DNA of 64,000 bases, from positions 1 through 64,000 of the forward strand of contig CALUPK010000006.1 in assembly GCA_944322575.1 (NCBI GenBank), read 5' to 3'. The stretch's first letter is position 1. Each line of letters starts with the position of its first letter. The notes beneath the pieces are model-generated. The model made no database searches. It was not told the DNA's origin and worked only from the letters and a program-made list of their open reading frames with translations. The DNA comes from an uncultured Bacteroidales bacterium (GTDB lineage: Bacteria; Bacteroidota; Bacteroidia; Bacteroidales; UBA932). Position numbers and translations under genes: made by a program. Below are positions 37,903 to 47,676 of the stretch, piece after piece.

Positions 37903-39012
37903 ATGAAGACCACAGCTTTTACCCAGAAGCACATCGCTCTGGGTGCCAAAATGGTTCCTTTCGCCGGATACAACATGCCGGTTGAATATGTAGGTATCAA
38001 TGAGGAGCACAACACCGTGCGCAACGGTGTCGGAGTGTTCGATGTATCCCACATGGGTGAGTTCTGGGTGAAAGGCCCCAATGCCCTCGCTTTTGTCCAG
38101 TATGTGTCTTCCAATGATGCGTCTGTGCTCTATCCCGGCAAGATCCAGTACGACTGCTTCCCCAACGGAAAAGGCGGTATCGTGGATGACTTCCTTACCT
38201 ACTGCGTAGACGGCCAGACATATCTGCTCGTAGTCAATGCGGCAAATATCGAGAAGGACTGGAACCACCTCTGCGCCATCGCTCCCAAGTTCGGAATCAC
38301 ACCCGGCAAGGAACTCTACAACGCTTCCGATGAGATATGCCAGCTCGCAGTTCAGGGTCCCAAGGCCGTACAGGCCATGCAGAAGCTCTGCGATCAGGAC
38401 CTGATGGGCATGGAGTACTATACTTTCAAGAAAGTGATGCTCGGCGGAGTAAGCGTCATCTTCTCTATTACCGGTTATACCGGCGCCGGCGGATGTGAGA
38501 TCTACGCTGCCAACGAGGATGCCGACAAGCTCTGGAATGCCGTATTCGAGGCCGGTGCTGAGTTCGGAATCAAGCCTATCGGACTGGGAGCCCGCGATAC
38601 TCTCAGGCTCGAGATGGGATTCTGCCTCTACGGCAACGATATAGATGACACCACATCTCCTCTTGAGGCAGGTCTCGGCTGGATTACCAAGTTCAACGAT
38701 ACAAAGGGTGATTTCATCGACAAGGAATACCTCCTTGCCCAGAAGGCGGAGGGCCTCAAGCGTAAGCTCGTGGGATTTGAGCTCATCGACCGCGGAGTTC
38801 CCCGTCACGGCTATGAGATCTGCGATGCAGAGGGCAATGAGATAGGTCACGTCACTTCCGGTACCATGTCTCCTTCGATGAATATACCTATCGGTATGGG
38901 TTATGTGAAGACTCCTTATTCAAAGGCCGATACAGAGATCTATATCAAAGTCCGCAACAGGCTGCTGAAGGCCAAGGTGGTGAAAGTCCCTTTCTATAAG
39001 GCATCCAAATAG
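37903..39012 (+). CDS. gcvT: Aminomethyltransferase (glycine cleavage T protein)
   Basis: T protein of the glycine cleavage system: takes the aminomethyl group from lipoyl-H protein, giving methylene-THF and ammonia. 369 aa. N-terminal [14 protein letters not shown] and [10 protein letters not shown] are family marks, and the catalytic Asp lies in [15 protein letters not shown]. No gcvH or gcvP is adjacent. Its TAG stop shares one base with the GTG start of the next gene. Confidence 0.97.
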   Translation: MKTTAFTQKHIALGAKMVPFAGYNMPVEYVGINEEHNTVRNGVGVFDVSHMGEFWVKGPNALAFVQYVSSNDASVLYPGKIQYDCFPNGKGGIVDDFLTYCVDGQTYLLVVNAANIEKDWNHLCAIAPKFGITPGKELYNASDEICQLAVQGPKAVQAMQKLCDQDLMGMEYYTFKKVMLGGVSVIFSITGYTGAGGCEIYAANEDADKLWNAVFEAGAEFGIKPIGLGARDTLRLEMGFCLYGNDIDDTTSPLEAGLGWITKFNDTKGDFIDKEYLLAQKAEGLKRKLVGFELIDRGVPRHGYEICDAEGNEIGHVTSGTMSPSMNIPIGMGYVKTPYSKADTEIYIKVRNRLLKAKVVKVPFYKASK

Positions 39013-40304
39013 TGAAAAGGGTAGCCTCCATCATCGCTCTTATCACTGTCTCCATAGTGCTGAACGCACAGTACTCGGAACATGTCGCATATCTTGCATC
39101 TGACTCGCTGAAGGGCCGCCTTGCCGGCTCTTCAGGCGAGAAAGCAGCGGCAGAATATATGTATGACTGTCTGTATGAAGCAGGAGTCACCATGTTGACA
39201 CCGAGACTCGGGCAGGATTTTTCTATTGTCACCGGTGCCGATACGATTCATTCCCTTAACGTGGTGGGAGTCGTTGAAGGTTATGACCCGGTGCTGAAGA
39301 ATCAATACATAGTGGTGGGTGCGAATCTGGATCATCTCGGCACCAATGTGCTGACAGTGGACGGCCGCCCTGTACGCCAGATATTCCCGGGAGCAAATGA
39401 CAATGCTTCCGGGATTGCTTCTGTAATAGAGGTTGCCAAAAGAGTGGCCTCATCTTCATTTTTTTTCAGACGATCTGTCGTTTTTGTGGGCTTCGGGGCA
39501 AAGGAGCAGGGAATGGCCGGCTCATGGTATTTTGTCAACCGGGCATTCCAGGATATCGACAGTGTGTCTATGATGCTGGAGTTCAGGATGGTGGGCGGAT
39601 CAGGTCCTGAAAGTCAGTTTTTGTACTATACCGGAGTCCCTAATCCGGAACTGAACCGCATAGTCTACAATCTGGCAGATGTGGGCGCGTTTTATACCCC
39701 ATCCATGGGGGAGGGTGTGGTACCGATAGGAGATTATCTGCCTTTTTATGAGAAAAATATACCGGTAATGCTGCTGACTTCCGGAACTGACCGCAATAAC
39801 AGGACGACAAGGGACAAGGCAGATTTGTTAGATTACCAGACAATGGATTATATTTGTGACTTCGCTTATAACTTCATACGGGAGGCGGCAAATCAGGACC
39901 TGATGATAGAGAGACCCATGAATGTGGAAGAGAGTGACGACAACGGAGGCGGAACGTATGGAGGGGAAAGGGTATACGCTCCTTTTGAAGTGGATGTCGC
40001 TCCGGAGTTTTTCAAAGGTGATGCCGGAACATTTCTTACAGAGTGGGTGTATACCTATCTGCGCTACCCCGATATCCCTCTTCGTGAGGGTGTTTCCGGG
40101 ACAGTGACAGTGGAGTTTATAGTGGAGAAGGACGGCAGTGTTTCCAATGTCAGGGCTGTCAGTGGCAATGACCAGTATCTGGAAGACGAGGCCGTCAGAG
40201 TAGTGTCCGCTTCTCCTAAGTGGAAGCCGGGTCTGCTCGGAGGAGAGAAGGTAAGGGTGAAATACTCTATACCGGTGGAATTTAGATTAAAGAAAAGGAA
40301 ATAA
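39012..40304 (+). CDS. M28 peptidase-like protein lacking catalytic residues, fused to a TonB C-terminal domain
   Basis: 430 aa, GTG start overlapping the gcvT stop by one base; only this start preserves the N-terminal signal (MKRVASIIALITVSIVLNAQ). Residues ~22-295 align with M28 metallopeptidases, but key residues are changed. The first zinc His is Asn105 (VVGANLDHLG), the catalytic Glu is Lys164 (GAKEQG), the zinc Asp is Arg192 (LEFRMVGG), and the final His is Arg264 (NNRTTRD). Asp130 and Glu165 remain. Residues ~335-427 are a TonB C-terminal domain (VSGTVTVEFIVEKDGSVSNV). It is probably a non-enzymatic periplasmic protein; Bacteroidetes TonB_C domains are found fused to many partners. Confidence 0.82.
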   Translation: MKRVASIIALITVSIVLNAQYSEHVAYLASDSLKGRLAGSSGEKAAAEYMYDCLYEAGVTMLTPRLGQDFSIVTGADTIHSLNVVGVVEGYDPVLKNQYIVVGANLDHLGTNVLTVDGRPVRQIFPGANDNASGIASVIEVAKRVASSSFFFRRSVVFVGFGAKEQGMAGSWYFVNRAFQDIDSVSMMLEFRMVGGSGPESQFLYYTGVPNPELNRIVYNLADVGAFYTPSMGEGVVPIGDYLPFYEKNIPVMLLTSGTDRNNRTTRDKADLLDYQTMDYICDFAYNFIREAANQDLMIERPMNVEESDDNGGGTYGGERVYAPFEVDVAPEFFKGDAGTFLTEWVYTYLRYPDIPLREGVSGTVTVEFIVEKDGSVSNVRAVSGNDQYLEDEAVRVVSASPKWKPGLLGGEKVRVKYSIPVEFRLKKRK

Positions 40305-40335
40305 TAGTTAGATAAGATAAAATAGTAGAGAAGAA

Positions 40336-43104
40336 ATGTCGACTGATTACAATTTCTCAGAAATCGAGAAAAAGTGGCAGGAGTTCTGGGCCCAGAACAG
40401 AACTTTTCAGGTCACAGAGGATGCAGGCAAACCCAAGTTCTATGTGCTGGATATGTTTCCTTATCCCTCTGGTGCGGGACTGCATGTCGGGCATCCGCTC
40501 GGATACATAGCAAGTGATATCTACAGCCGTTACAAGAGGCTGAAGGGATACAATGTCCTGCATCCCATGGGCTTTGATGCATTCGGACTGCCGGCGGAGC
40601 AGTATGCGGTCCAGACAGGACGGCACCCGGCCGAGACTACAGAAGAGAATATCGCGAGATACAAGAGACAGTTGAACCGCATAGGTTTCTCCTTTGACTG
40701 GTCAAGAGAGGTAAGGACCTGTGATCCGAAGTACTACAAATGGACGCAGTGGGCTTTCCTGAAGATGTTCGGCAGCTGGTATGACAATTCCATTCAGAAG
40801 GTCCGCCCGATAGAGGAACTGACAGCGCATTTTTCAGAATCCGGTACTGACGGGATTGATGCAGCATGCTCGAGGGTCCTCAGCTTCACCGCCGCAGAGT
40901 GGAACGCCATGGATGAGGGCAGGCGTGCCGCAGTCCTGATGAATTACCGTATAGCTTATCTCGGCGAGACGTCTGTCAACTGGTGTCCTCAGTTAGGTAC
41001 AGTGCTGGCCAACGATGAAGTTAAGGAGGGACTTTCCGTCCGCGGAGGCTATCCCGTGATACAGAAAAAGATGCAGCAGTGGCAGCTCAGAGTGTCCGCA
41101 TATGCCCAGCGTCTGTTGGATGACCTTGACTCTTTGGAGTGGACTGACTCGCTCAAGGAGATGCAGCGCAACTGGATAGGGCGTTCCGAGGGAGCGGAGA
41201 TGATATTCAAGGTCTCCAATGGAGAGAATACATACGATATGACCATCTTCACGACCCGGGCGGATACCGTTTTCGGAGTGACATTCATGGTGCTCGCTCC
41301 TGAGAGTGAGTGGGTGCCCCGTCTTACTGCACCGGAGATGAAATCCTCTGTGGAGGAGTATCTTGCCTCGGCAGCCAAAAAGACTGAGAGGGAGAGAATC
41401 GCGGAGACACGCCAGGTGACAGGAGTATTCACCGGCTCGTACGCAGTCAATCCCATAACCGGAGCTAAAATCCCGGTCTGGATTTCAGAGTACGTGCTTT
41501 CCGGCTACGGCACAGGAGCCATCATGGCGGTTCCGGCACATGACAGCAGGGACTACGCATTTGCAAAGCATTTCAACCTCCCTATAGTGCCTCTTATCGA
41601 AGGATGCGACGTGTCGCAGGAGAGCTTCGATGCCAAGGAGGGAATCATGTGCAATTCGGGATTCCTCAACGGCATGACAGTAAAAGAGGCTATACCTGCT
41701 GCTGTCCGGAAAATACAGGAGCTCGGTATCGGCCGCAAAAAGATCAACTACAGGCTGAGGGACGCCATATTCTCGCGCCAGAGATACTGGGGCGAGCCGT
41801 TCCCGATCTATTATAAGGACGGAGTCGCAACTCCGATGGACATGTCCTGTCTGCCGTTGTGCCTGCCTGAGATAGACAGATATCAGCCGACCGAGAGCGG
41901 AGAGCCTCCCTTGGCCCGTGCTGTAGGCTGGGAATATCAGGGATGGCCTATAGAGAAGAGTACCATGCCGGGATTCGCAGGCAGCAGTGCGTACTATCTC
42001 AGATATATGGACCCCCACAATGACAGCGCAATAGTGGATCGTGCCAAGGATGAGTACTGGCGTGATGTGGACCTCTATGTCGGAGGTACGGAGCACGCTA
42101 CGGGTCACTTGATATATTCCCGTTTCTGGAACAAGTTCCTCTACGATCTCGGATATGTGTGCGAGAAAGAGCCTTTCAGGAAATTGGTCAATCAGGGTAT
42201 GATTCAGGGCCGTTCCAACTTCGTATACCGAATAAAGGGCACCAACACCTTCGTCTCATACGGCCTTAAGGACAAGTACGAGACTACCGAGATACATGTG
42301 GATGTCAATATCGTGCACAATGACCGTCTGGATACCGAGGCCTTCAGGAAGTGGATGCCGGATTTCGCTACGGCCGAGTTTATCCTCGAGGACGGAGAGT
42401 ACATCTGTGGCTGGGCGGTTGAGAAGATGAGCAAGTCTATGTTCAATGTGGTCAATCCTGACAATGTCTGCGACACCTATGGCGCGGATACACTCAGACT
42501 TTACGAGATGTTCCTCGGCCCGGTGGAGCAGTCAAAGCCATGGGACACAAAGGGTATCGACGGAGTACACCGCTTCCTGAAAAAGTTCTGGAGGCTGTTC
42601 TACGGCAGGGACGGGGCTCTTTTCACAGATACCCCCGCTACAGCTGCGGAACTCAAAGTGCTGCATAACCTCATCCGTAAGGTGTCAGCGGATATCGAGA
42701 ATTTCTCCATGAACACATCGGTCAGCGCTTTCATGATAGCAGTCAATGAGCTGACCGAGCTCGGATGCACCAGCCGGGAAATACTCGAGCCTATGGTCAT
42801 CCTGCTCTCTCCTTTTGCACCCCATATCTGCGAGGAGCTCTGGAGCAGGTTGGGACACACTGCTTCTGTGGCAAATGCCGCATTCCCCGAGTATATCGAG
42901 AGCTATACAGTGGAGAACACTTTCGAGTATCCCGTGTCTTTCAACGGCAAGACCCGTTTCAAACTCGAGCTGCCTAAGGCCGTGGATCCGGCTGCTGCCG
43001 AAGCAGCGGTGCTGGCCTCGCCAAATACTGAAAAGTACCTTGCCGGAAAGCCGGTAAAGAAAATTATAGTAGTTCCCTCGAAGATAATCAATGTGGTATT
43101 CTGA
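40336..43104 (+). CDS. leuS: Leucyl-tRNA synthetase
   Basis: Class I aminoacyl-tRNA synthetase, 922 aa, longer than the ~860 aa of E. coli LeuS. HIGH-type motif in [17 protein letters not shown] (start of the Rossmann fold), a CP1 editing domain ([18 protein letters not shown] and [15 protein letters not shown]), and KMSKS as [14 protein letters not shown]. Extra length lies in an insertion around residues 620-690 before KMSKS, typical of Bacteroidetes LeuS. The first YitT gene starts one base after its stop. Confidence 0.98.
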   Translation: MSTDYNFSEIEKKWQEFWAQNRTFQVTEDAGKPKFYVLDMFPYPSGAGLHVGHPLGYIASDIYSRYKRLKGYNVLHPMGFDAFGLPAEQYAVQTGRHPAETTEENIARYKRQLNRIGFSFDWSREVRTCDPKYYKWTQWAFLKMFGSWYDNSIQKVRPIEELTAHFSESGTDGIDAACSRVLSFTAAEWNAMDEGRRAAVLMNYRIAYLGETSVNWCPQLGTVLANDEVKEGLSVRGGYPVIQKKMQQWQLRVSAYAQRLLDDLDSLEWTDSLKEMQRNWIGRSEGAEMIFKVSNGENTYDMTIFTTRADTVFGVTFMVLAPESEWVPRLTAPEMKSSVEEYLASAAKKTERERIAETRQVTGVFTGSYAVNPITGAKIPVWISEYVLSGYGTGAIMAVPAHDSRDYAFAKHFNLPIVPLIEGCDVSQESFDAKEGIMCNSGFLNGMTVKEAIPAAVRKIQELGIGRKKINYRLRDAIFSRQRYWGEPFPIYYKDGVATPMDMSCLPLCLPEIDRYQPTESGEPPLARAVGWEYQGWPIEKSTMPGFAGSSAYYLRYMDPHNDSAIVDRAKDEYWRDVDLYVGGTEHATGHLIYSRFWNKFLYDLGYVCEKEPFRKLVNQGMIQGRSNFVYRIKGTNTFVSYGLKDKYETTEIHVDVNIVHNDRLDTEAFRKWMPDFATAEFILEDGEYICGWAVEKMSKSMFNVVNPDNVCDTYGADTLRLYEMFLGPVEQSKPWDTKGIDGVHRFLKKFWRLFYGRDGALFTDTPATAAELKVLHNLIRKVSADIENFSMNTSVSAFMIAVNELTELGCTSREILEPMVILLSPFAPHICEELWSRLGHTASVANAAFPEYIESYTVENTFEYPVSFNGKTRFKLELPKAVDPAAAEAAVLASPNTEKYLAGKPVKKIIVVPSKIINVVF

Positions 43105-43105
43105 T

Positions 43106-44050
43106 ATGAACCCGACGTCAAAAAAGATCCTGATAACTCTCAAGGAGTATGCGATCATAACTTTCGGTCTCGCGCTGTACTGCTTCAGCTGGACGGCATT
43201 CCTGATTCCAAAAGGTATAGTGGGCGGAGCGATACCGGGTCTCGCGACATTTGTCAACTATGCTACGGGAGGACTTATCCCCGTATCTGTCACTTATCTG
43301 TCCATCAATGTGGTCCTGCTCATCCTCGGCTTTCTTATATTGGGCCGCGGGTTCGGATTCAAGACCATCTACTGCATCCTGCTCAATACAGTCCTGCTGC
43401 AGGTTCTGCCGGATCTGATTCCGTGGGTATCCACTATCGAGGAGAAATTCCTGAACGGACTGATAGGCGGATTCATAGGTGCAATAGGTATAGTGATGAT
43501 ATTCAATCAGGGCGGAAGTACCGGCGGAACAGACATCGTGGCGCTCATCCTCGCCAAGTTCAGGGAGATATCTCCCGGACGAGTCTATCTCTTCTGTGAC
43601 CTGATCATCGTGGGCTCAGTCCTGCTGCTGCCTGGTAAGTCCATCTCCGATGTGGTATACGGTTACATGCAGGTGATAGCTTTCTCTCAGGGTGTGGACA
43701 TGCTCCTGACCGGAAACAAGCAGTCGGTGCAGGTGTTGATATTCTCGCAGAGGTATCAGGAGATAGCCGATGCGATAATCACCCAGCTCAAGCGGGGTGT
43801 TACGGCATTTGACGGTATCGGCTGGTATACTCAGGAGGCCCATAAGGTCCTCATAGTGGTAGCCCGCAAGCACCAGCTCAATGCAGTAAATAAGATAGTA
43901 AAGAATATTGACCGCACGGCATTTATGTCGATAACTCCGACAATGAGTGTCTACGGACGCGGTTTTGAAGAAATTAAAGGCGCAGAAAAGATATCATGGA
44001 AACGCAAACAAAATCAACTTCAAGGACAAGAAAAGTCCTCTCAGTCGTAA
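43106..44050 (+). CDS. YitT family membrane protein (first of a tandem pair)
   Basis: 314 aa from MNPTSKKILITLKEYA. N-terminal DUF161 membrane domain of about five helices (IPKGIVGGAIPGLATFVNYA, NQGGSTGGTDIVALI) and C-terminal DUF2179 soluble domain (SVQVLIFSQRYQEIADAI). Transport function is suspected but not shown. Its polar C-terminal tail runs 55 bp into the next gene in another frame. The second gene is a paralogue, so the pair arose by tandem duplication. Confidence 0.92.
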   Translation: MNPTSKKILITLKEYAIITFGLALYCFSWTAFLIPKGIVGGAIPGLATFVNYATGGLIPVSVTYLSINVVLLILGFLILGRGFGFKTIYCILLNTVLLQVLPDLIPWVSTIEEKFLNGLIGGFIGAIGIVMIFNQGGSTGGTDIVALILAKFREISPGRVYLFCDLIIVGSVLLLPGKSISDVVYGYMQVIAFSQGVDMLLTGNKQSVQVLIFSQRYQEIADAIITQLKRGVTAFDGIGWYTQEAHKVLIVVARKHQLNAVNKIVKNIDRTAFMSITPTMSVYGRGFEEIKGAEKISWKRKQNQLQGQEKSSQS

Positions 44051-44943
44051 ATGACTATCTGATAATCACCCTCGGCCTGCTGTGCTACACCGGGGGCTGG
44101 TGTATCTTCATAATCCCCAACGGTATAGTCGGCGGAGGTGTCTCCGGTATAGGTGCTATAGTACAGTACGCCACCAACGGAGACATACCCGTCAGCTACA
44201 CATTCTTCGCAGTCAACTTAGTGCTGCTGATCATCGGCATCAAGACCCTCGGCAAGGCTTTTGGAGCCAAGACCGTCTACGCGGTCTTCGTTACGTCCCT
44301 CCTCTTCCGTATCCTGCCGGAGGTGATACCGCCGGCATTTATTGAGGAGATAGCTGTCGCAAACGGTAAACTGCTGTGCGCCCTCATCGGAGGTGCGATG
44401 TCAGGTTTAGGTATCGGAATGGCTTTCAGCAGAGGCGGCAGTACAGCCGGAACAGATGTCATAGCCCTTATCGTCAGCAAGTACCGCAATATTCCTCCCG
44501 GACGTATCATCCTGCTCTGTGATATTTTCATTGTGGGCTCATCGATTCTGCTTCCTTCTGACCTCAACTTCGGGGCCAGAATCGCCGGCATAATGTACGG
44601 CTATCTGGTAGTGGCTTCGTGCAGCTTCGTGGTGGATCTCTCAGTCGCCGGTAACAAGCAGTCTGTGCAGCTCTTCATCTTCTCGAAGCATTATGCTGAG
44701 ATAGCGGATATGATATCCGGTTCCATGCACAGGGGTGTGACTGTCCTTGATGCACAGGGATGGTATACAAAGAATGACGAGAAGGTTCTCTTAGTCATGG
44801 TCCGCAAGGTAGAAGCCAACTATCTGCTTTCCATGATCAAGCAGATCGACCGTCAGGCGTTTATCTCCATGGGTAGCGTAATGGGAGTATATGGTCTTGG
44901 TTTTGATGTGATTAGAGAAAAAAAGAAACTTAAAAAAGTATAA
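43996..44943 (+). CDS. YitT family membrane protein (second of a tandem pair)
   Basis: 315 aa, same DUF161 plus DUF2179 architecture as its neighbour: IPNGIVGGGVSGIGAIVQYA, SRGGSTAGTDVIALIVSKY, then SVQLFIFSKHYAEIADMI. The ATG lies 55 bp inside the preceding gene; no in-frame ATG soon after would keep the first helix. The overlap suggests strict co-translation, possibly giving a heteromeric membrane protein (inference). Function unknown. Confidence 0.92.
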   Translation: METQTKSTSRTRKVLSVVNDYLIITLGLLCYTGGWCIFIIPNGIVGGGVSGIGAIVQYATNGDIPVSYTFFAVNLVLLIIGIKTLGKAFGAKTVYAVFVTSLLFRILPEVIPPAFIEEIAVANGKLLCALIGGAMSGLGIGMAFSRGGSTAGTDVIALIVSKYRNIPPGRIILLCDIFIVGSSILLPSDLNFGARIAGIMYGYLVVASCSFVVDLSVAGNKQSVQLFIFSKHYAEIADMISGSMHRGVTVLDAQGWYTKNDEKVLLVMVRKVEANYLLSMIKQIDRQAFISMGSVMGVYGLGFDVIREKKKLKKV

Positions 44944-44985
44944 AAACGTGTAATTCTGAGCAGGTTTTTTTAACTTTCTATAAGT

Positions 44986-45043
44986 AAAAGGTCTCCATCA
45001 TAACTTTGAGGCAAATTTAACCTCAAAACGATGGAGACCTTTT
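44986..45043 (+). promoter_or_regulatory. 14-bp inverted repeat spanning promoter and start codon of the AraC-type regulator
   Basis: AAAAGGTCTCCATC (44986-44999) and GATGGAGACCTTTT (45030-45043) are perfect reverse complements; the second arm contains the ATG at 45031. Between them lie TAACTTTG (45001-45008, an exact -7 box) and a second inverted repeat TTTGAGG/CCTCAAA (45005-45011, 45021-45027). It could act as DNA operator or, on readthrough transcripts, as an RNA stem hiding the start codon. Confidence 0.75.
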
Positions 45044-46248
45044 TAATACTGTCAACTTGCATTTTGCCTTGCGCTGTCTATCTGTCGATAGGGACTTTCG
45101 CCGTTCTTAAACAAAGAACCTGCGGAAACATCGGCAGCGAGGCCGTTCCCGGACTGTCAAAGGATATATCCACAGTCCTTTTTCTAATCGCCTGCTGCTA
45201 TCTTGTAGGATGCGCTCAGGCCTTTTCCGATAATTTTGGAGGAGTGGAAGGAGTAATGGACCGGATGGTCTTCAAGATATATATCATATCTTCCGTCATT
45301 CCTTTTCTTATGCTGCGCAGATTTGTGTTCAAGGAACTGTCCTGGATACAGTTCTATCTTCCTGCCGGTATCATGGCTTCTCTCATATTAGTTTCCGACA
45401 TACTCATTCTCATCGGAGATATCGAGCTTTCGTTCAGGGTATTGTGCCGGGGTGCCGTCACTGTCAATCTGCTCGTTTTCCTTGTCAGTCTCTGCGAGTC
45501 TGTCCTCTATGGGCGCAGTTCCGGAAAAGCACGCGGTGATGCGGACAGCATAAGGCAGGAGTGTATAGTCCATATCGTTTTCCTGTCATTATATAATTTT
45601 CTTTTTCTCTTCTACTCGTTCGGCCTGCATGCCTTAGTTGATTATTTCATCATGACGGCCGGCTTTGTCGTGATTCATTCTACGATAGCTGTCGCGTGGG
45701 CGAAAGGCAGGAGTGTGTCGTCTACTCTATGGAAGATAGCAGACAGGGGCGGATGGCTCAGGTACGGGAGCTGTAACGGTTATCTTTCCGGAAATCATGG
45801 AACCGGCTCTCCGCTCATAGAGGATGCGTCATGTGAAGATGGTCCGAAGGATCAGCCGGACCGAGACGATACAGGGCTCCCGCTGAAAGAGAGGCTGCTC
45901 GACTATTTCGAATGCGAGAAACCGTATCTGTCCAAGAACCTGACGATGGAGGAGGTGGCTATGAGGCTGTTTACGAACAAGTCCTATCTTTCCAAGACAA
46001 TCAATATGGAAATGAACAAGAACTTCAGGGAACTGGTCAACTATTTCAGGGTCAAGGAAGCAGTGCGTATTTTCTCATCAGATATGGATATTTCCATGAA
46101 TGAGCTTAGGGACAAATGCGGATTCAACAACAACGCATCATTTACCAGTGCCTTCAAACTCAACACCGGCTTTACTCCAGGAGAGTGGTGCCGCGATATG
46201 AGAAGCCGGCGTATAAAAGCTATAGAAAAGGATAAGAAGTGTGTATGA
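45031..46248 (+). CDS. Membrane-bound AraC-type transcriptional regulator
   Basis: 405 aa. Six or seven membrane helices span residues ~1-230, a polar linker covers ~235-285, and a C-terminal AraC-type double helix-turn-helix lies at ~295-395 (KNLTMEEVAMRLFTNKSYLS, then ELRDKCGFNNNASFTSAFK and GFTPGEW). Bacteroidetes have many such membrane-tethered AraC proteins; ligands are unknown. The start codon is inside a 14-bp inverted repeat, suggesting autoregulation. Its stop overlaps the next start by 4 bp (ATGA). Confidence 0.9.
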   Translation: METFLILSTCILPCAVYLSIGTFAVLKQRTCGNIGSEAVPGLSKDISTVLFLIACCYLVGCAQAFSDNFGGVEGVMDRMVFKIYIISSVIPFLMLRRFVFKELSWIQFYLPAGIMASLILVSDILILIGDIELSFRVLCRGAVTVNLLVFLVSLCESVLYGRSSGKARGDADSIRQECIVHIVFLSLYNFLFLFYSFGLHALVDYFIMTAGFVVIHSTIAVAWAKGRSVSSTLWKIADRGGWLRYGSCNGYLSGNHGTGSPLIEDASCEDGPKDQPDRDDTGLPLKERLLDYFECEKPYLSKNLTMEEVAMRLFTNKSYLSKTINMEMNKNFRELVNYFRVKEAVRIFSSDMDISMNELRDKCGFNNNASFTSAFKLNTGFTPGEWCRDMRSRRIKAIEKDKKCV

Positions 46249-46628
46249 ATAAGTCTTTAGATATGATTTTTGACCGGATGGACGTTAAGATGAGGGAGGA
46301 GAAGCTCTTTCTTGACCCGGATATGACTCTTGCCGGTCTGTCACAGCGTACAGGGACCAACAGAACGTATGCCTCCAATGCTGTATGCTCGCGATACAGG
46401 AATTTCAGAGAGTACCTCAATTCCCTGAGAGTAGAGCATCTGCTTCAGGATATACGTGAGGGTATATGCACAGAGATAGACCAGGCGGACGGGGATGACT
46501 TCGCAATGCGTTACGGTTTCCGTTCGCGCAGGAGTTTAGACAGGGTCTTGGTGAGGGAGACCGGATGTACGTACTTGAAGATAGTCCGCAGGCGTGTGGG
46601 GCTTAAGAAGCAAGGATGCGGCCGATGA
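46245..46628 (+). CDS. Small AraC-type HTH-only protein, coupled to the membrane regulator
   Basis: 127 aa. Matches only the DNA-binding part of AraC proteins: a first HTH around MTLAGLSQRTGTNRTYASNA and a weaker second one around DDFAMRYGFRSRRSLDRVL. No sensor domain and no membrane segment. ATGA overlap with the upstream regulator means coupled translation, so the two products may act together or compete for sites (inference). An in-frame GTG at 46239 is possible but less likely. The last 26 bp overlap the 3' end of holA on the other strand. Confidence 0.8.
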   Translation: MNKSLDMIFDRMDVKMREEKLFLDPDMTLAGLSQRTGTNRTYASNAVCSRYRNFREYLNSLRVEHLLQDIREGICTEIDQADGDDFAMRYGFRSRRSLDRVLVRETGCTYLKIVRRRVGLKKQGCGR

Positions 46629-47637
46629 GCTCTTCGAGCAGGTCTGCGTCGGAGGCGTTGCCTCCGGAGTTGCTCTTGCTGCGGTAGTCGCATTCCCGTA
46701 TCATGGAGATTATCCGCATGGTCCTGCGCAGACTGTAGTTGCTGACTGCTGAGAGGTAGGGGGCCGCGTAGCTGTAGTAGACCCCGGCTTTGGCGGCTGC
46801 GTCCTTAGCGCTGATTCTGTCGCGGAGCATGAGCGCGTGGATCATCTCTACTTTAGAGAAAAAGAAAAACAGAAAACCGAGTGTCATCTGAAGAGGATAC
46901 TGCTTTGGAGATTCTCCGAAGAACCAGGCTGTTCTGAAAGCCTTGTCTCCATTTCGGGATGCAAGGGCGGAGGCGAGCTCGGCAGTGTTGAACTCCCTGC
47001 TGATGCCGGTGTTCTGTTCAATGTCGCCTGCTGTGATGACTTTCTGCTCTTCTGGAACGGCTTTCAGCAGCTTGTCTGCCTCTACGGAGATCTTGCGGAG
47101 GTCGTTGCCTGCGTATTCGGTCAGCAGCATGGCGCCTTGTGGCTCGATTGACTTGCCGATACTGCGGAAGTATGTTTCGATCCAGCGAGGCATGGCTTCC
47201 TCACGGATCTTTACGGATTCGAAAACTACACAGGATTTGGACGCTTTCTTGTAGAAAGACGTACGCTTGTCCATATTTTTCCCTGAGAACAGCAGAATCA
47301 GTACGGTGGTGGGGGAGATGTGGTCCAAGTAGATGCTGAGTCCTTCCGGCTTTTTCAGAGCCTGTGCCTCCCGGACTACGACTAAAGTCCTTTCCACCAT
47401 CATCGGGTATCTTTCGCATACTGAGATGATATCGTCCACGGATGTGTCCGGACCGTAGAGAATGGTCTGGTTGAAGTCCCTTTCGTGCGGCTGGAGAGCT
47501 TTGTCCATGATGAGGGCACACAGTTTCTCCGGGTAGAACGGTTCTTCTCCCATGAGGATGTATACCGGGTGAAACACCCCTGCTTCCACTTCTTTGCGGA
47601 GTGCCTCGAACTGTCCTGCTGAATCGATTTTAGCCAT
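46603..47637 (-). CDS. holA: DNA polymerase III subunit delta
   Basis: Clamp-loader delta subunit that opens the sliding clamp. 344 aa. The N-terminus HPVYILMGEEPFYPEKL is the conserved pseudo-ATP site of HolA, followed by FNQTILYG and later the domain III helices (LRKISVEADKLL, then FNTAELASALASRNGDKAFR). The promoter box TAAATTTG ends only 5 bp before the ATG, so the message should have almost no leader. Divergent from the HsdR-N gene. Confidence 0.94.
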   Translation of the reverse strand: MAKIDSAGQFEALRKEVEAGVFHPVYILMGEEPFYPEKLCALIMDKALQPHERDFNQTILYGPDTSVDDIISVCERYPMMVERTLVVVREAQALKKPEGLSIYLDHISPTTVLILLFSGKNMDKRTSFYKKASKSCVVFESVKIREEAMPRWIETYFRSIGKSIEPQGAMLLTEYAGNDLRKISVEADKLLKAVPEEQKVITAGDIEQNTGISREFNTAELASALASRNGDKAFRTAWFFGESPKQYPLQMTLGFLFFFFSKVEMIHALMLRDRISAKDAAAKAGVYYSYAAPYLSAVSNYSLRRTMRIISMIRECDYRSKSNSGGNASDADLLEELIGRILAS

Positions 47638-47642
47638 AGCTG

Positions 47643-47670
47643 CAAATTTAGTATTTTATCACTAACTTTG
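47643..47670. promoter_or_regulatory. Divergent, near-leaderless promoter pair (holA and HsdR-N gene)
   Basis: Minus strand TAAATTTG (47650-47643) lies 5 bp before the holA ATG at 47637. Plus strand TAACTTTG (47663-47670) lies 6 bp before the ATG at 47677. Both read TTTGCAG(G)CTATGG, so promoter-to-start spacing and sequence are almost the same on each side. Confidence 0.75.
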
Positions 47671-47676
47671 CAGGCT

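Noticed and set aside
37417..38850. Long open frame (477 codons) on the minus strand opposite gcvT
   Set aside because: It mirrors a strongly biased coding gene; its translation has no domain, and the plus-strand GcvT motifs are intact.
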